Assembly (NCBI GenBank): GCA_900757195.1
Contig: CAAEMZ010000035.1
Span: 29,340-93,339, forward strand
Direction of reading: 5' to 3'
Source: Lachnospiraceae bacterium
GTDB taxonomy: Bacteria > Bacillota > Clostridia > Lachnospirales > Lachnospiraceae
DNA length: 64,000 bases
A program made the translations under genes and the position numbers. Below are positions 17,527 to 25,558 of this stretch, one piece after another (the stretch's first letter is position 1; each line of letters starts with the position of its first letter). The notes beneath the pieces were generated by a model, which worked only from the letters and a program-made list of their open reading frames with translations, did not search any database and was not told where the DNA came from.

Positions 17527-17535
17527 ACATGTAAC

Positions 17536-17564
17536 AGGCCTTCCGGCATATGCCCGGAAGGCCT
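17536..17564. terminator. Bidirectional hairpin between convergent genes
   Basis: A perfect 11-bp stem AGGCCTTCCGG (17536-17546) with CCGGAAGGCCT (17554-17564). It sits between the MBL gene on the + strand and the SorC-type regulator on the - strand. T runs are weak, but the position fits a shared terminator. Confidence 0.7.
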
Positions 17565-17573
17565 TATTGGACG

Positions 17574-18536
17574 TTAGATTTTTTTTGCAGTTTCTAATAT
17601 CTGAACGACTGTATTTTCGTCGGTCGCAAGATATTGAATAACACCGGTTCGAAGAGCGCCAACAATCGGAATGACTTTTTCCGGACCGGCAGCAATTGCG
17701 AGAACATTTTCAATGCCGGCCAGAATATGCTGATCTGCACCGATTAAGCGTTGATTATGTTCAGAATTCAGAAAAGTTCCTTTAATATTATATTGCAGCG
17801 CACAAATGTCACCGACAGCAATATCCGGATTGTTTTTGATTTCCTGCAGTAAATTTTCGCCATTGCATTTGTACTGGCGGATTTCGGTTCTTTGCTGTTC
17901 ACGGCCGATGCCGACGATGGCAAAGTCAACATCCTTCCATCTTTCTAAAATTGGTCTCATAAAATCACAGGATAAAATCTTTTTTTTATCTTCAATATTT
18001 TCAACAAATCCCGGAGAATAGATAAATAAAGGATTTCCACGAAGCTTGTTGGAAAACATACGAACACTTTCGTTTAGCTGATATGTTTGTGTGAGCAGAG
18101 GTGAGATGCCAATTAATGGGACAACAGTGATGTCGCACAGGTTTGTATCTTCTGGAAAATAGTGCATAAATTCATAACAGGCTGTACCCCAGGAAACGCC
18201 TATGCAGGAATGGCTTTTCATAAGCGGTAATGCAAAACGGACCGCTTGTGATACGACGATATGTACAAGAACACTTTCGTCATAAGTTCCGCTTGGTACA
18301 ACAATACATTTCTTCAGGTTGAATATACTTTCCATTTCTTTTGCAAGATTTTCATTGTTTTGGGATGGATCGTTGATTTGTGTACGTACAATGCCTACAT
18401 TTTTTGCCTCAGCCAGTGCGAGTGATACCGCTGAACGGGAAATGGAAAAGTATTTTGAGATAACTTCCTGAGTCATTCGTTCGTTATAGTACATTTTAGA
18501 AATTTCTACCAATTTTTGAATATCAAGATTGTCCAT
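17574..18536 (-). CDS. SorC-family sugar-binding transcriptional regulator
   Basis: A 320-residue regulator. The N-terminal 55 residues form a helix-turn-helix (MTQEVISKYFSISRSAVSLALAEA) and the rest is the SorC/DeoR-like sugar-phosphate-binding domain, with GVSWGTACYEF near residue 115 and GAGIENVLAIAAGP-like residues near the C-terminus. It is read leftward, convergent with the transport operon and divergent from the E1-E3 operon. It is the only regulator in the locus and so the best candidate to bind the 18-bp palindrome found at 7782, 18794 and 25426. SorC proteins respond to phosphorylated sugars, which fits the kinase product as effector. Confidence 0.9.
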   Translation of the reverse strand: MDNLDIQKLVEISKMYYNERMTQEVISKYFSISRSAVSLALAEAKNVGIVRTQINDPSQNNENLAKEMESIFNLKKCIVVPSGTYDESVLVHIVVSQAVRFALPLMKSHSCIGVSWGTACYEFMHYFPEDTNLCDITVVPLIGISPLLTQTYQLNESVRMFSNKLRGNPLFIYSPGFVENIEDKKKILSCDFMRPILERWKDVDFAIVGIGREQQRTEIRQYKCNGENLLQEIKNNPDIAVGDICALQYNIKGTFLNSEHNQRLIGADQHILAGIENVLAIAAGPEKVIPIVGALRTGVIQYLATDENTVVQILETAKKI

Positions 18537-18789
18537 AAATTAAATCGTTCCTTTAATCTGAGTAAATTGAATACCGGCTCATATTTGGACCAAAGCTGTC
18601 TGTCATGAATACGATTCTACAGCAGACATATAAAAAATATATATATTTCTGCTGGGAAATATTTTGAAAAATTAGAGAAAATGAGCGTGATTTACTTATA
18701 TTTTGAAATTAAAATTACACTTTGAGTATACATTATTTTACACAATGGGTCAAGTTGATTATGTTGTAAAACATGGCACTCGAGATGTA
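18537..18789. other. AT-rich intergenic region between sorC-type regulator and E1alpha
   Basis: No gene is seen. The - strand must carry the regulator promoter, but no clear -35/-10 pair stands out. ATGTTGTAAAACAT at 18761-18774 is a short inverted repeat that resembles the regulon operator with altered spacing. The consensus promoter of the E1-E3 operon starts at 18790. Confidence 0.5.
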
Positions 18790-18818
18790 TTGACATTTGT
18801 TAGAACAAATGTTAAAAT
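18790..18818 (+). promoter_or_regulatory. Promoter with embedded operator copy 2 (E1-E3 operon)
   Basis: TTGACA at 18790-18795 and TAAAAT at 18813-18818 are 17 bases apart. The palindrome CATTTGTTAGAACAAATG occupies 18794-18811, overlapping the -35 and filling the spacer, the classic place for a repressor. It shares its sequence with operator copies at 7782 and 25426. Confidence 0.85.
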
Positions 18819-18891
18819 GAATTCAAGATAAAAACTGACAGCATATCAACAATGTGAGGAGCGAAAACGAAGTTAAAGGAGGTCATATATT

Positions 18892-19857
18892 TTGGGCAAT
18901 CACTACGAAAAAAAATTATTAAAAGAGATGTGGTTTAAGATGAACCTGGCAAGAGAATTTGAGAACAGGGTACAATGGCTGTTTTCAATGGGGCTTGTTC
19001 ATGGAACGACACATTTGGGGGTAGGCGAAGAGGCGACGGCCGTTGGATCGATTCTGGCATTGCAGCCACAGGACTATGTATTTGGAACACATCGCGGGCA
19101 CAGCCAGGCAATTTCAAAAGGAATAGACATAAATCATATGATGGCGGAAATATTAGCAAAAGCCAATGGTGTGTGTAAGGGAAAAGGTGGATCGATGCAC
19201 ATTGCAGATCCGGACATCCATTATTTTGGCGCGGACGGAATTTTGGGAACGAGTGCAGTCATGTGCTGCGGAACGGCTTTGAAAATAAAGAAAAAAAAGG
19301 AAGAAAACAGAATATCTGTTGTGTTTTTCGGTGATGGTTCATCGAATGAAGGGGCGGTGTTTGAAGCGTTTAATCTTGCTTCGGTTTGGAATCTCCCGGT
19401 ACTTTTTATTTGTGTGAATAATACATATGGCATGTCTACACCGATTGCCAAGGTTATGAAGGATACAGATATTTCCAAACGGGCCATTCCTTTTGGAATG
19501 CCTTCGAAATCTATTGATGGAAATAATGTATTTGATGTTTACGATACAATTTCAGAAGCGAGGGAATATGTTCTTCAAAATGGACCGATGCTGGTTGTTG
19601 AAAATACATATCGTATTTCGGGTCATTCTAAAAGTGACGGAAATTTATATCGGACCAAAGAAGAGATTAATACGTGGAAAGAAAAGTGTCCGATTAAATA
19701 TTTGCGTCATTATCTGACAGAGCATAGAATTTTTGATAATGCGGAATTGGATGAAATGGTTCGTCAGGTGAAAGAACAATTAGATAAGGCTGTTGAATTT
19801 GCAAAAATCAGTCCAGAACCGTCAGTGGAAGATATTTACGAAGATGTATTTGCGTAA
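18892..19857 (+). CDS. acoA: Acetoin-dehydrogenase-type E1 component, alpha subunit (TPP-dependent)
   Basis: A 321-residue E1alpha subunit of a 2-oxoacid/acetoin dehydrogenase complex. The thiamine diphosphate motif GDGSSNEG (147-154) ends at VNN (about 175-177), and the GTHRGHSQAISKG region near residue 65 is typical of AcoA/PDH E1alpha. RISGHSKSDG near residue 243 is the phosphorylation-loop equivalent. The TTG start at 18892 has AAAGGAGGTC upstream. With E1beta, E2 and E3 it would cleave the C-C bond next to a methyl ketone or 2-oxoacid and pass the acyl unit to lipoate. The symbol reflects family resemblance; the substrate may not be acetoin. Confidence 0.88.
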   Translation: MGNHYEKKLLKEMWFKMNLAREFENRVQWLFSMGLVHGTTHLGVGEEATAVGSILALQPQDYVFGTHRGHSQAISKGIDINHMMAEILAKANGVCKGKGGSMHIADPDIHYFGADGILGTSAVMCCGTALKIKKKKEENRISVVFFGDGSSNEGAVFEAFNLASVWNLPVLFICVNNTYGMSTPIAKVMKDTDISKRAIPFGMPSKSIDGNNVFDVYDTISEAREYVLQNGPMLVVENTYRISGHSKSDGNLYRTKEEINTWKEKCPIKYLRHYLTEHRIFDNAELDEMVRQVKEQLDKAVEFAKISPEPSVEDIYEDVFA

Positions 19858-19870
19858 GGAGGAATGTCTA

Positions 19871-20845
19871 ATGAGTGAGATTACATATGCCCAGGCAATC
19901 AAAGATGCCATGTCAGAAGAAATGCGCAGAGATGAGGATGTTTTTATGATGGGGGAGGATATTGGCCTGTATTGTGGAGCGTTTGGAGTTTCGAAAGGGA
20001 TGATACAGGAGTTTGGTGACGACAGGATTATGGAGACGCCGATTGCAGAGCAGGGGTATGTCGGAGCTGCAGTTGGAGCTGCAATGGCGGGAATGCGTCC
20101 GATTGTTGAATTGATGTTTTCGGATTTTATGTGTGTTTGTTTTGACGAGTTGGTTAATGAGGCAGCAAAGCTTCGATTTATGTTTGGTGGAAAAGTAAAA
20201 GTACCTATGGTTATGCGTACGGCGGCCGGTGCGGGAACCGGTGCGGCGGCACAGCATTCGCAGAGCCTGGAAGCCTGCCTTGCACATTTTCCGGGAATGA
20301 AAGTCGTTATCCCTTCAACACCGTATGATGCAAAAGGATTGTTAAAAACTGCAATTCGGGATGATAACCCGGTGATGTTTCTTGAACAAAAGACTTTATA
20401 TCGAACAAAGGGCGAGGTTCCGGAAGATGATTATACGATTCCTTTGGGAAAGGCGGATATTAAACGTGAAGGAACGGATTGTACAATTGTAACTTACGGA
20501 CGTATGGTTCAAATGAGCCTTCAAGCTGCGGAAAAACTGGAAAAAGAAGGCATAGAGGTGGAAATTGTAGATATACGGAGTCTTGTACCTTTGGATACGG
20601 AAAGCATTATTGAATCTGTTAAGAAAACAAAACATGTTTTAATTGTACATGAAGCAGTAAAATTTGGTGGCTTTGGCGGAGAAATCTGTGGACAGATTGC
20701 CGACAGTGAAGCGTTTTATTATTTGGATGCACCCATTCGCCGCCTTGGAGCAAAGAGTACTCCGATTCCTTTTAATCCAAAATTGGAGGCGGAAACATTT
20801 CCGACGGTCGATAAGATTTACAATGCAGTCAGGGATTTAGTGTAA
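19871..20845 (+). CDS. acoB: Acetoin-dehydrogenase-type E1 component, beta subunit
   Basis: A 324-residue E1beta subunit with the transketolase pyrimidine-binding and C-terminal domains. Marks are ITYAQAIKDAMSEEM at the N-terminus, GEDIGLYCGAFGVSKG near residue 35, and HSQSLEACLAHFPGMKVVIPSTPYDAKG near residue 130. It begins 13 bases after E1alpha with AAGGAGGA upstream. The protein pairs with AcoA to make the heterotetrameric TPP enzyme. The set lacks the leading regulator (AcoR) and AcoX found with true acetoin operons in many bacteria. Confidence 0.88.
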   Translation: MSEITYAQAIKDAMSEEMRRDEDVFMMGEDIGLYCGAFGVSKGMIQEFGDDRIMETPIAEQGYVGAAVGAAMAGMRPIVELMFSDFMCVCFDELVNEAAKLRFMFGGKVKVPMVMRTAAGAGTGAAAQHSQSLEACLAHFPGMKVVIPSTPYDAKGLLKTAIRDDNPVMFLEQKTLYRTKGEVPEDDYTIPLGKADIKREGTDCTIVTYGRMVQMSLQAAEKLEKEGIEVEIVDIRSLVPLDTESIIESVKKTKHVLIVHEAVKFGGFGGEICGQIADSEAFYYLDAPIRRLGAKSTPIPFNPKLEAETFPTVDKIYNAVRDLV

Positions 20846-20857
20846 AAGGAGAAATAT

Positions 20858-22156
20858 ATGATTGAAATTTTTATGCCAAAAGCTGGTATGGATATGAAAG
20901 AAGGAACTCTGGTTCGTTGGCTTAAAGAGGTTGGAGATCCTGTTGAATTCGATGAGCCGATTATGGAAATTGAAACTGACAAAATCACAATGGAGGCGGA
21001 ATCCCCAGGCACAGGAATTTTGCTGAGCAAAATAGTGGAAGAGGGAAGTGTTGTCCCGGTACTTTCAGTTCTTGGATATATTGGTGAAAAAGGCGAAGAA
21101 GTTCCGAAGGATGACGAACTCAAAGTATTAAACTTTGATGCAGCTCCGGCTTCTGATGTAAAGGCGGACGGTGTCCGGATGGAGTCGTCGTTCAATGTAA
21201 TGCGGACAGACGATTATATTCCGGCAACACCGTATGCAAAAAAAGTTGCTATGGAAAAGCAGATTAATTTATCGGAAATTCAGAAATCGGAAAACGGTAT
21301 TGTACATGCAAAGGATGTATTGGCATCATCGTTGGCAAAAAGAATTGCAAAAAAGGAAAATATAAATCTTTTAGCGGTTGAGGGAAGCGGTCATAATGGC
21401 AAGATTATGAAAGAGGATATCGAAAAACATATGGCTGCGGAAATTTCAAGAGAAAATGACCGGAATCCATTCCGGACAGTGGTATCTAAGAAGCCGTTGA
21501 AAGGAATGCGTAAAATTGTCGGTAAACGTATGTTTGAAAGTTACAGCCAGGTTCCAACTGTAATGCAGAGCATGAAGGTTGATATGACAAATTTAATTGA
21601 ATTTCGAAAGAAACTCAATGAGAATCTGGAAGAAAAAGTGTCACTGAATGACTTTATTCTTAAGGCGGTAGCTATTGCTGTAAAAGAGCTTCCTCATATT
21701 CGTACGATGTTGATTGAAAATGAACTTGTGACATTTGAAGAGGCGAATATTGGGTTTGCAGTTGCCGTGGAAGATGGTCTTTATGTGCCGGTGATTAAAA
21801 ATGCGGATAAACTTTCTCTTGGAGAAATTTCGAGACAGGCGAAAACACTGGCCGAAAAAGCACGTAATGGGACAATTCGTCCGGATGAGTATTCGGGAGG
21901 AACTTTTAGTGTTTCCAATATGGGAATGTACGATGTATATACATTTAATCCGATTATTAATCAGCCGGAAAGTGGTATTCTTGGAATTACAGGTGTGGAA
22001 GACGTATTGAAACTTGTTGATGGAAATGTTGTAGTGCGGAAAGAAGCTGTGCTTTGCATGAGTTATGATCACAGAGTTATGGATGGCGTTGGTTCTGCAA
22101 AACTTAAACAACGCGTCAAGGAATTAATTGAAAATCCAATCAATATTCTTGTATGA
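20858..22156 (+). CDS. acoC: Dihydrolipoamide acyltransferase E2 with two subunit-binding domains
   Basis: A 432-residue E2. Residues 1-76 are a lipoyl domain with the attachment site Lys42 in EIETDKITME. Two peripheral-subunit-binding-like segments follow in tandem, about 122-153 (ATPYAKKVAMEKQINLSEI) and 157-190 (LAKRIAKKENINLLAVEGSG with GKIMKEDI). Most E2 proteins have one. The catalytic 2-oxoacid dehydrogenase acyltransferase domain fills residues 205-432, with HRVMDG (His405, Asp409). It takes the acyl group from E1 and hands it to CoA. Lipoylation would be done by the lplA product at 24396, which shares the operator. Confidence 0.9.
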   Translation: MIEIFMPKAGMDMKEGTLVRWLKEVGDPVEFDEPIMEIETDKITMEAESPGTGILLSKIVEEGSVVPVLSVLGYIGEKGEEVPKDDELKVLNFDAAPASDVKADGVRMESSFNVMRTDDYIPATPYAKKVAMEKQINLSEIQKSENGIVHAKDVLASSLAKRIAKKENINLLAVEGSGHNGKIMKEDIEKHMAAEISRENDRNPFRTVVSKKPLKGMRKIVGKRMFESYSQVPTVMQSMKVDMTNLIEFRKKLNENLEEKVSLNDFILKAVAIAVKELPHIRTMLIENELVTFEEANIGFAVAVEDGLYVPVIKNADKLSLGEISRQAKTLAEKARNGTIRPDEYSGGTFSVSNMGMYDVYTFNPIINQPESGILGITGVEDVLKLVDGNVVVRKEAVLCMSYDHRVMDGVGSAKLKQRVKELIENPINILV

Positions 22157-22169
22157 AAGGATGAACTAT

Positions 22170-23558
22170 ATGGGACGTTACGATATCGCGGTGATAGGCG
22201 GAGGACCTGCAGGATATATTGCGGCTGTCAGAGGGGCGCAGCTGGGCGCTGAAGTTGTTCTGTTTGAAAAGGACGTACTGGGCGGTACTTGCTTAAATCG
22301 CGGCTGTATTCCAACAAAAACATATTTAAAAGGTGCTGAAATTATTCATCATATTCAGATGGCATCAATGTACGGAATTGATGTTAACGAGAATTTTTCG
22401 GTGGATATGAAGAAAGCGGTGAAAAATAAAAACAGTGTGGTAAATCAACTGACGCAGGGCGTCGGTGCATTACTGAAATCAAACCAGGTCCATGTAATTG
22501 ACGGTGAGGCATATTTGGAAAGTGAACATGAAATCATATGTGATGGAAAGAAATATATGGCAGATAGTATAATTCTTTGCGGAGGCTCCAAAGTGGACAG
22601 AGTGCCGATTCCTGGAATCGAAGGGAAAAACGTTCTTACAAGTGATCAGATTTTAGATATTTATGAGCGGCCGAAACGTTTAGCGATTATCGGAGGCGGT
22701 GTTGTCGGCTGCGAAATTGCTTCTGTATTTAAATATTATGGTTCCGAGGTTACGATTATAGAAGCGGAAAGTCGGATTTTGCCCCGGATGGATGAGGATA
22801 TATCAAGAGCGTTGACTTCCGCTTTTAAAACTGAAAAAATTGATGTGCGGACAGGCTGTTTAGTTAAAGAAATATTGGAAAAAGGAAATATCAGTATTAT
22901 CCGATGTGCAGATGGCCGTGAAATTACTGCTGATAAAATTCTTTTATCTGTTGGAAGAATATCTGATCTGAGTTGCCTTGGAAAAATGAAAAATCGTATT
23001 CAGATGGAAAAAGGAAAAATTGTTGTGGATGATTTTATGCGCACAAATATTCCGAATATTTACGCTGCGGGAGACATTAATGGAAGAAATATGCTTGCTC
23101 ATGCTGCTTTTAAAATGGGGGAAACGGCCGCGGAAAATGCTATGAAAAAAATAAAAAAATGTAAATTGAGACATATTCCAAGCTGCATTTATACCATTCC
23201 TGAATGTTCAGGGGTCGGTGTAACGGAAAAGGAAGCAGAAGAAATGTATGGTGATGACGGAATACTGATTGGAAAATTTCCTTTTTCTGCAAACGGAAGA
23301 GCATTGGCATCGGGAGCGAAGCAAGGATTTGTTAAGATTATTGCTGAAAAGAGATATAGAGAACTGTTGGGGGTTCATATATTTGGCGGGAATGCGACAG
23401 AAATGATTTCGGAAGCCGCGTCTTTGATGGTGGCAGAAATTCCGGTTGATGAAATTGCGGATATTGTTCATGCACATCCGACTTTTTCCGAAGCCTTCAT
23501 GGAAGCGTGTGGTGATGCTGTTGGCACCTGCCTGCATCTGCCTAAAAGACATAAATAA
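22170..23558 (+). CDS. lpdA: Dihydrolipoamide dehydrogenase (E3)
   Basis: A 462-residue FAD/NAD disulfide oxidoreductase that reoxidises the lipoyl group of E2 and makes NADH. GGGPAG (10-15) binds FAD; GGTCLNRGCIPTK carries the redox disulfide Cys41-Cys46; GGGVVGCEIASVF near residue 178 binds NAD; HAHPTFSEA near the C-terminus gives the catalytic His-Glu pair. ATG 22170 is chosen over ATG 22161 because AAAGGA lies eight bases before it. It is the last gene of the E1-E3 operon. Confidence 0.93.
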   Translation: MGRYDIAVIGGGPAGYIAAVRGAQLGAEVVLFEKDVLGGTCLNRGCIPTKTYLKGAEIIHHIQMASMYGIDVNENFSVDMKKAVKNKNSVVNQLTQGVGALLKSNQVHVIDGEAYLESEHEIICDGKKYMADSIILCGGSKVDRVPIPGIEGKNVLTSDQILDIYERPKRLAIIGGGVVGCEIASVFKYYGSEVTIIEAESRILPRMDEDISRALTSAFKTEKIDVRTGCLVKEILEKGNISIIRCADGREITADKILLSVGRISDLSCLGKMKNRIQMEKGKIVVDDFMRTNIPNIYAAGDINGRNMLAHAAFKMGETAAENAMKKIKKCKLRHIPSCIYTIPECSGVGVTEKEAEEMYGDDGILIGKFPFSANGRALASGAKQGFVKIIAEKRYRELLGVHIFGGNATEMISEAASLMVAEIPVDEIADIVHAHPTFSEAFMEACGDAVGTCLHLPKRHK

Positions 23559-23590
23559 AATAATATAGAAGCTTTTGTCATTTGTTATAT

Positions 23591-23631
23591 TATGGTCAGC
23601 AGGTTGTTTTGAGATCTGCTGACCATATTTT
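23591..23631 (+). terminator. Terminator of the E1-E3 operon
   Basis: A perfect 12-bp stem TATGGTCAGCAG (23591-23602) with CTGCTGACCATA (23616-23627), a 13-base loop and TTTT. Confidence 0.85.
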
Positions 23632-23660
23632 GTGCATATTTTCTGATGTAAATCTGTTTA

Positions 23661-23960
23661 TCAGATAACGGCTTTTACGTCGTCATAGGCATAGCTGTTA
23701 GCATACATATATTCCGGTGCACAGTCGATATTCTGGTTTAGCCAGGTGACTGCGCCATGGACGATTTCAAAACTGCGAAAAACATCATCATTCTCAAGTG
23801 GTTTAAAAACGTCACCTTTTAAAATTTTTGCATCGAAAACACGTTTTTCTCCAGAGGAAAAAGTCAAGAGCATCATCATATTACCTGTAATTTTGGCATC
23901 TTTTATTTTTAGCATTTCTTTTGGAGAACCGGCATATAAAATCCCGTTTAATTCGAACAT
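23661..23960 (-). CDS. DUF2442 protein of a small two-gene module
   Basis: A 99-residue protein beginning at ATG (complement of 23958-23960) with AAAGGAGG upstream. It contains the compact DUF2442-type fold features: a short strand-rich N-terminus and FSSGEKRVFDAKILKG. It lies just after a DUF4160 gene, a pairing often seen in bacterial genomes and sometimes suspected to be a toxin-antitoxin or DNA-linked module. No function is established from the sequence. Confidence 0.7.
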   Translation of the reverse strand: MFELNGILYAGSPKEMLKIKDAKITGNMMMLLTFSSGEKRVFDAKILKGDVFKPLENDDVFRSFEIVHGAVTWLNQNIDCAPEYMYANSYAYDDVKAVI

Positions 23961-23973
23961 GATGTTCCCTCCT

Positions 23974-24237
23974 TTAAAGTGGATTAATTTTGTTAAAGTG
24001 TTTGCTTTGGACCGCATTGTTCCAGGCTTCATAAAGTTCATTTTCGTGTATTGCCATCCATCCATTAATCATACGAAATTGTTTGGATGGAATAGAACCG
24101 GCAAGAAGTTCGCCGTCCATACCGATGACGGCCTCATAGTCCCCGTAAAAGGCGTGGATGTGGGGCTTATGGTGTTGCTGTGTATCATTGAAATACAAGG
24201 TGATAATAATTCCGTAAAATCTGCTTAACTCGGGCAT
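23974..24237 (-). CDS. DUF4160 protein of a small two-gene module
   Basis: An 87-residue protein matching the DUF4160 plan: a start MPELSRFYGIIITLYFND, then the HHKPHIHAFYGDYEAVI core rich in histidines, and an ending in which an alanine/aromatic helix (ELYEAWNNA) is visible. RBS GGAGG is well placed. It is first in a two-gene unit with the DUF2442 gene 13 bases downstream. The unit is inserted between the E3 gene and lplA, two genes that otherwise share a regulon. Confidence 0.75.
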   Translation of the reverse strand: MPELSRFYGIIITLYFNDTQQHHKPHIHAFYGDYEAVIGMDGELLAGSIPSKQFRMINGWMAIHENELYEAWNNAVQSKHFNKINPL

Positions 24238-24337
24238 TCCTACAACCTCCTTTTATATCGTATTCTTATATTCGAATTTCTATAAACTCATGATAACATT
24301 TTATAGAAGGTATTTCAATAAACGACGGAAATAAAAC

Positions 24338-24376
24338 TGCTGCCGAATGACGGAGTGCGCGTCAGTTCGGCAGCAG
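24338..24376 (-). terminator. Terminator of lplA (leftward)
   Basis: CTGCTGCCGAA-TGACG at 24338-24353 pairs with CGTCA-GTTCGGCAGCAG at 24360-24376 with one bulge. Read leftward, the stem is followed by TTTTATTT, so it serves the lplA transcript. Confidence 0.75.
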
Positions 24377-24395
24377 CCTTTAAAAAGGGAGAAGG

Positions 24396-25382
24396 TTATG
24401 AAAAAAAATAATTAACAAACTGTTGTGTACTTAATCCTGAGAAATAGTCATTCAGGTTTACATTTTGAAGAGCTTTTTGTATTTTGTCTGTGCGATAAGG
24501 ACATCCTTCTAAAATAGAAGAAAGTTCTGACTGTGGCTTTGAACTGAAATAATCTCCGTATGTGTGGAAGGAAGTGATGATGCCTTTTTCAACATTTATG
24601 CACAATTCGATTTCTCCGCAATTTTCAAAACGATGAGATCTGGTTATCATATAATCCGGAGAATGTCCAAAGTTCCATTGCCAGGTGTCATAGATATTAT
24701 GTTTGATCTTCAGGATGTTCTGGATATCATTTGATGTCAGATCATAGGAGGTCGTATGAATATCTTCAAAAAGCGTGTCCAAAAATTTTTGCTTAAATTC
24801 TCCAAGTGTGAGTGGTTCGGATAAATAATCACATATATTCGCGACTCTGCTCCGTACGGATTCAATCCCTTTGGACTGAATTTTGTTTTCAGATACATTT
24901 AAGGCATTTGCGAGTACGGATAAATCGGAATGGAACATTAGAGTTCCGTGGTGCATGACTCTGTGATTTTTATGGTATTGGGCATTGCCGGAAAATTTCT
25001 TACCGTCAATCAATATATCGTTTCTTCCGCTGATTTCACTGTGAATTCCAAGTTTGTTAAGGGTGTCGGAAACAATTTTTGTAAATAATTTAAGATTCAT
25101 GCGGCTATCTGTTTCATTAACGATGAATGTGTAATTAATATTTCCAAGATCATGATATACGGCACCGCCTCCGGACAGACGCCGAATTACCTGGATATCA
25201 TTCTTTTGAATGAAAGACTGATTGATTTCTTTAATGGTATTTTGATTCTTTCCGATAATGACAGCATTTTTGTTTTGCCAAATCATAAAATATTCCTGAC
25301 GATTATCAAGGCAATCAAAAATATATTGTTCCATAGCCAGGTTAAATGCTGCGTTGGTAGAAGGGGATTCAAGAAGAATCAT
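24396..25382 (-). CDS. lplA: Lipoate-protein ligase A
   Basis: A 328-residue ligase that activates lipoate with ATP and attaches it to lipoyl domains. The hallmark RRLSGGGAVYHDLGNINYTF is present near residues 65-85, KFSGNAQ near 133 and the C-terminal accessory domain typical of LplA follows. It is read leftward from a consensus promoter that contains the same palindrome as the glycyl radical and E1-E3 operons. Thus scavenged lipoate is attached when the E2 subunit at 20858 is made. No lipoate synthase (lipA/lipB) is in the window. Confidence 0.93.
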   Translation of the reverse strand: MILLESPSTNAAFNLAMEQYIFDCLDNRQEYFMIWQNKNAVIIGKNQNTIKEINQSFIQKNDIQVIRRLSGGGAVYHDLGNINYTFIVNETDSRMNLKLFTKIVSDTLNKLGIHSEISGRNDILIDGKKFSGNAQYHKNHRVMHHGTLMFHSDLSVLANALNVSENKIQSKGIESVRSRVANICDYLSEPLTLGEFKQKFLDTLFEDIHTTSYDLTSNDIQNILKIKHNIYDTWQWNFGHSPDYMITRSHRFENCGEIELCINVEKGIITSFHTYGDYFSSKPQSELSSILEGCPYRTDKIQKALQNVNLNDYFSGLSTQQFVNYFFS

Positions 25383-25418
25383 AACAGCACCTCCGTCCTC
25401 TTTTGTATGATATATTAG

Positions 25419-25447
25419 ATTATAACATATGTTATAACAAATGACAA
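25419..25447 (-). promoter_or_regulatory. lplA promoter with embedded operator copy 3
   Basis: On the - strand TTGTCA (25442-25447) and TATAAT (25419-25424) are 17 bases apart. The palindrome CATATGTTATAACAAATG fills 25426-25443, overlapping the -35 and spacer just as at the E1-E3 promoter. Confidence 0.85.
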
Positions 25448-25495
25448 TACAAAAAGAAAAAATTAACAGAGGATGTCATAAGATAAAGATAATTG

Positions 25496-25543
25496 TCAAT
25501 AAAATAGGGAGAGAATCTCCTGATTAAGAAAGAATCTCTCCCT
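25496..25543 (-). terminator. Terminator of nrdD (leftward)
   Basis: AGGGAGAGA (25506-25514) pairs with TCTCTCCCT (25535-25543); read leftward the stem is followed by a T-rich TATTTTATTG. Confidence 0.7.
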
Positions 25544-25558
25544 GTTGATTTACAAATC

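Noticed and set aside
18892..23558. Ordinary pyruvate dehydrogenase complex
   Set aside because: The subunits are AcoA/AcoB-like in size, and the shared operator with a sugar-type regulon argues for a dedicated substrate; pyruvate use is not fully excluded.
23575..23597. Fourth operator copy after the E3 gene
   Set aside because: TTGTCATTTGTTATA matches one half of the regulon palindrome, but the second half is lost and no promoter or gene start follows.
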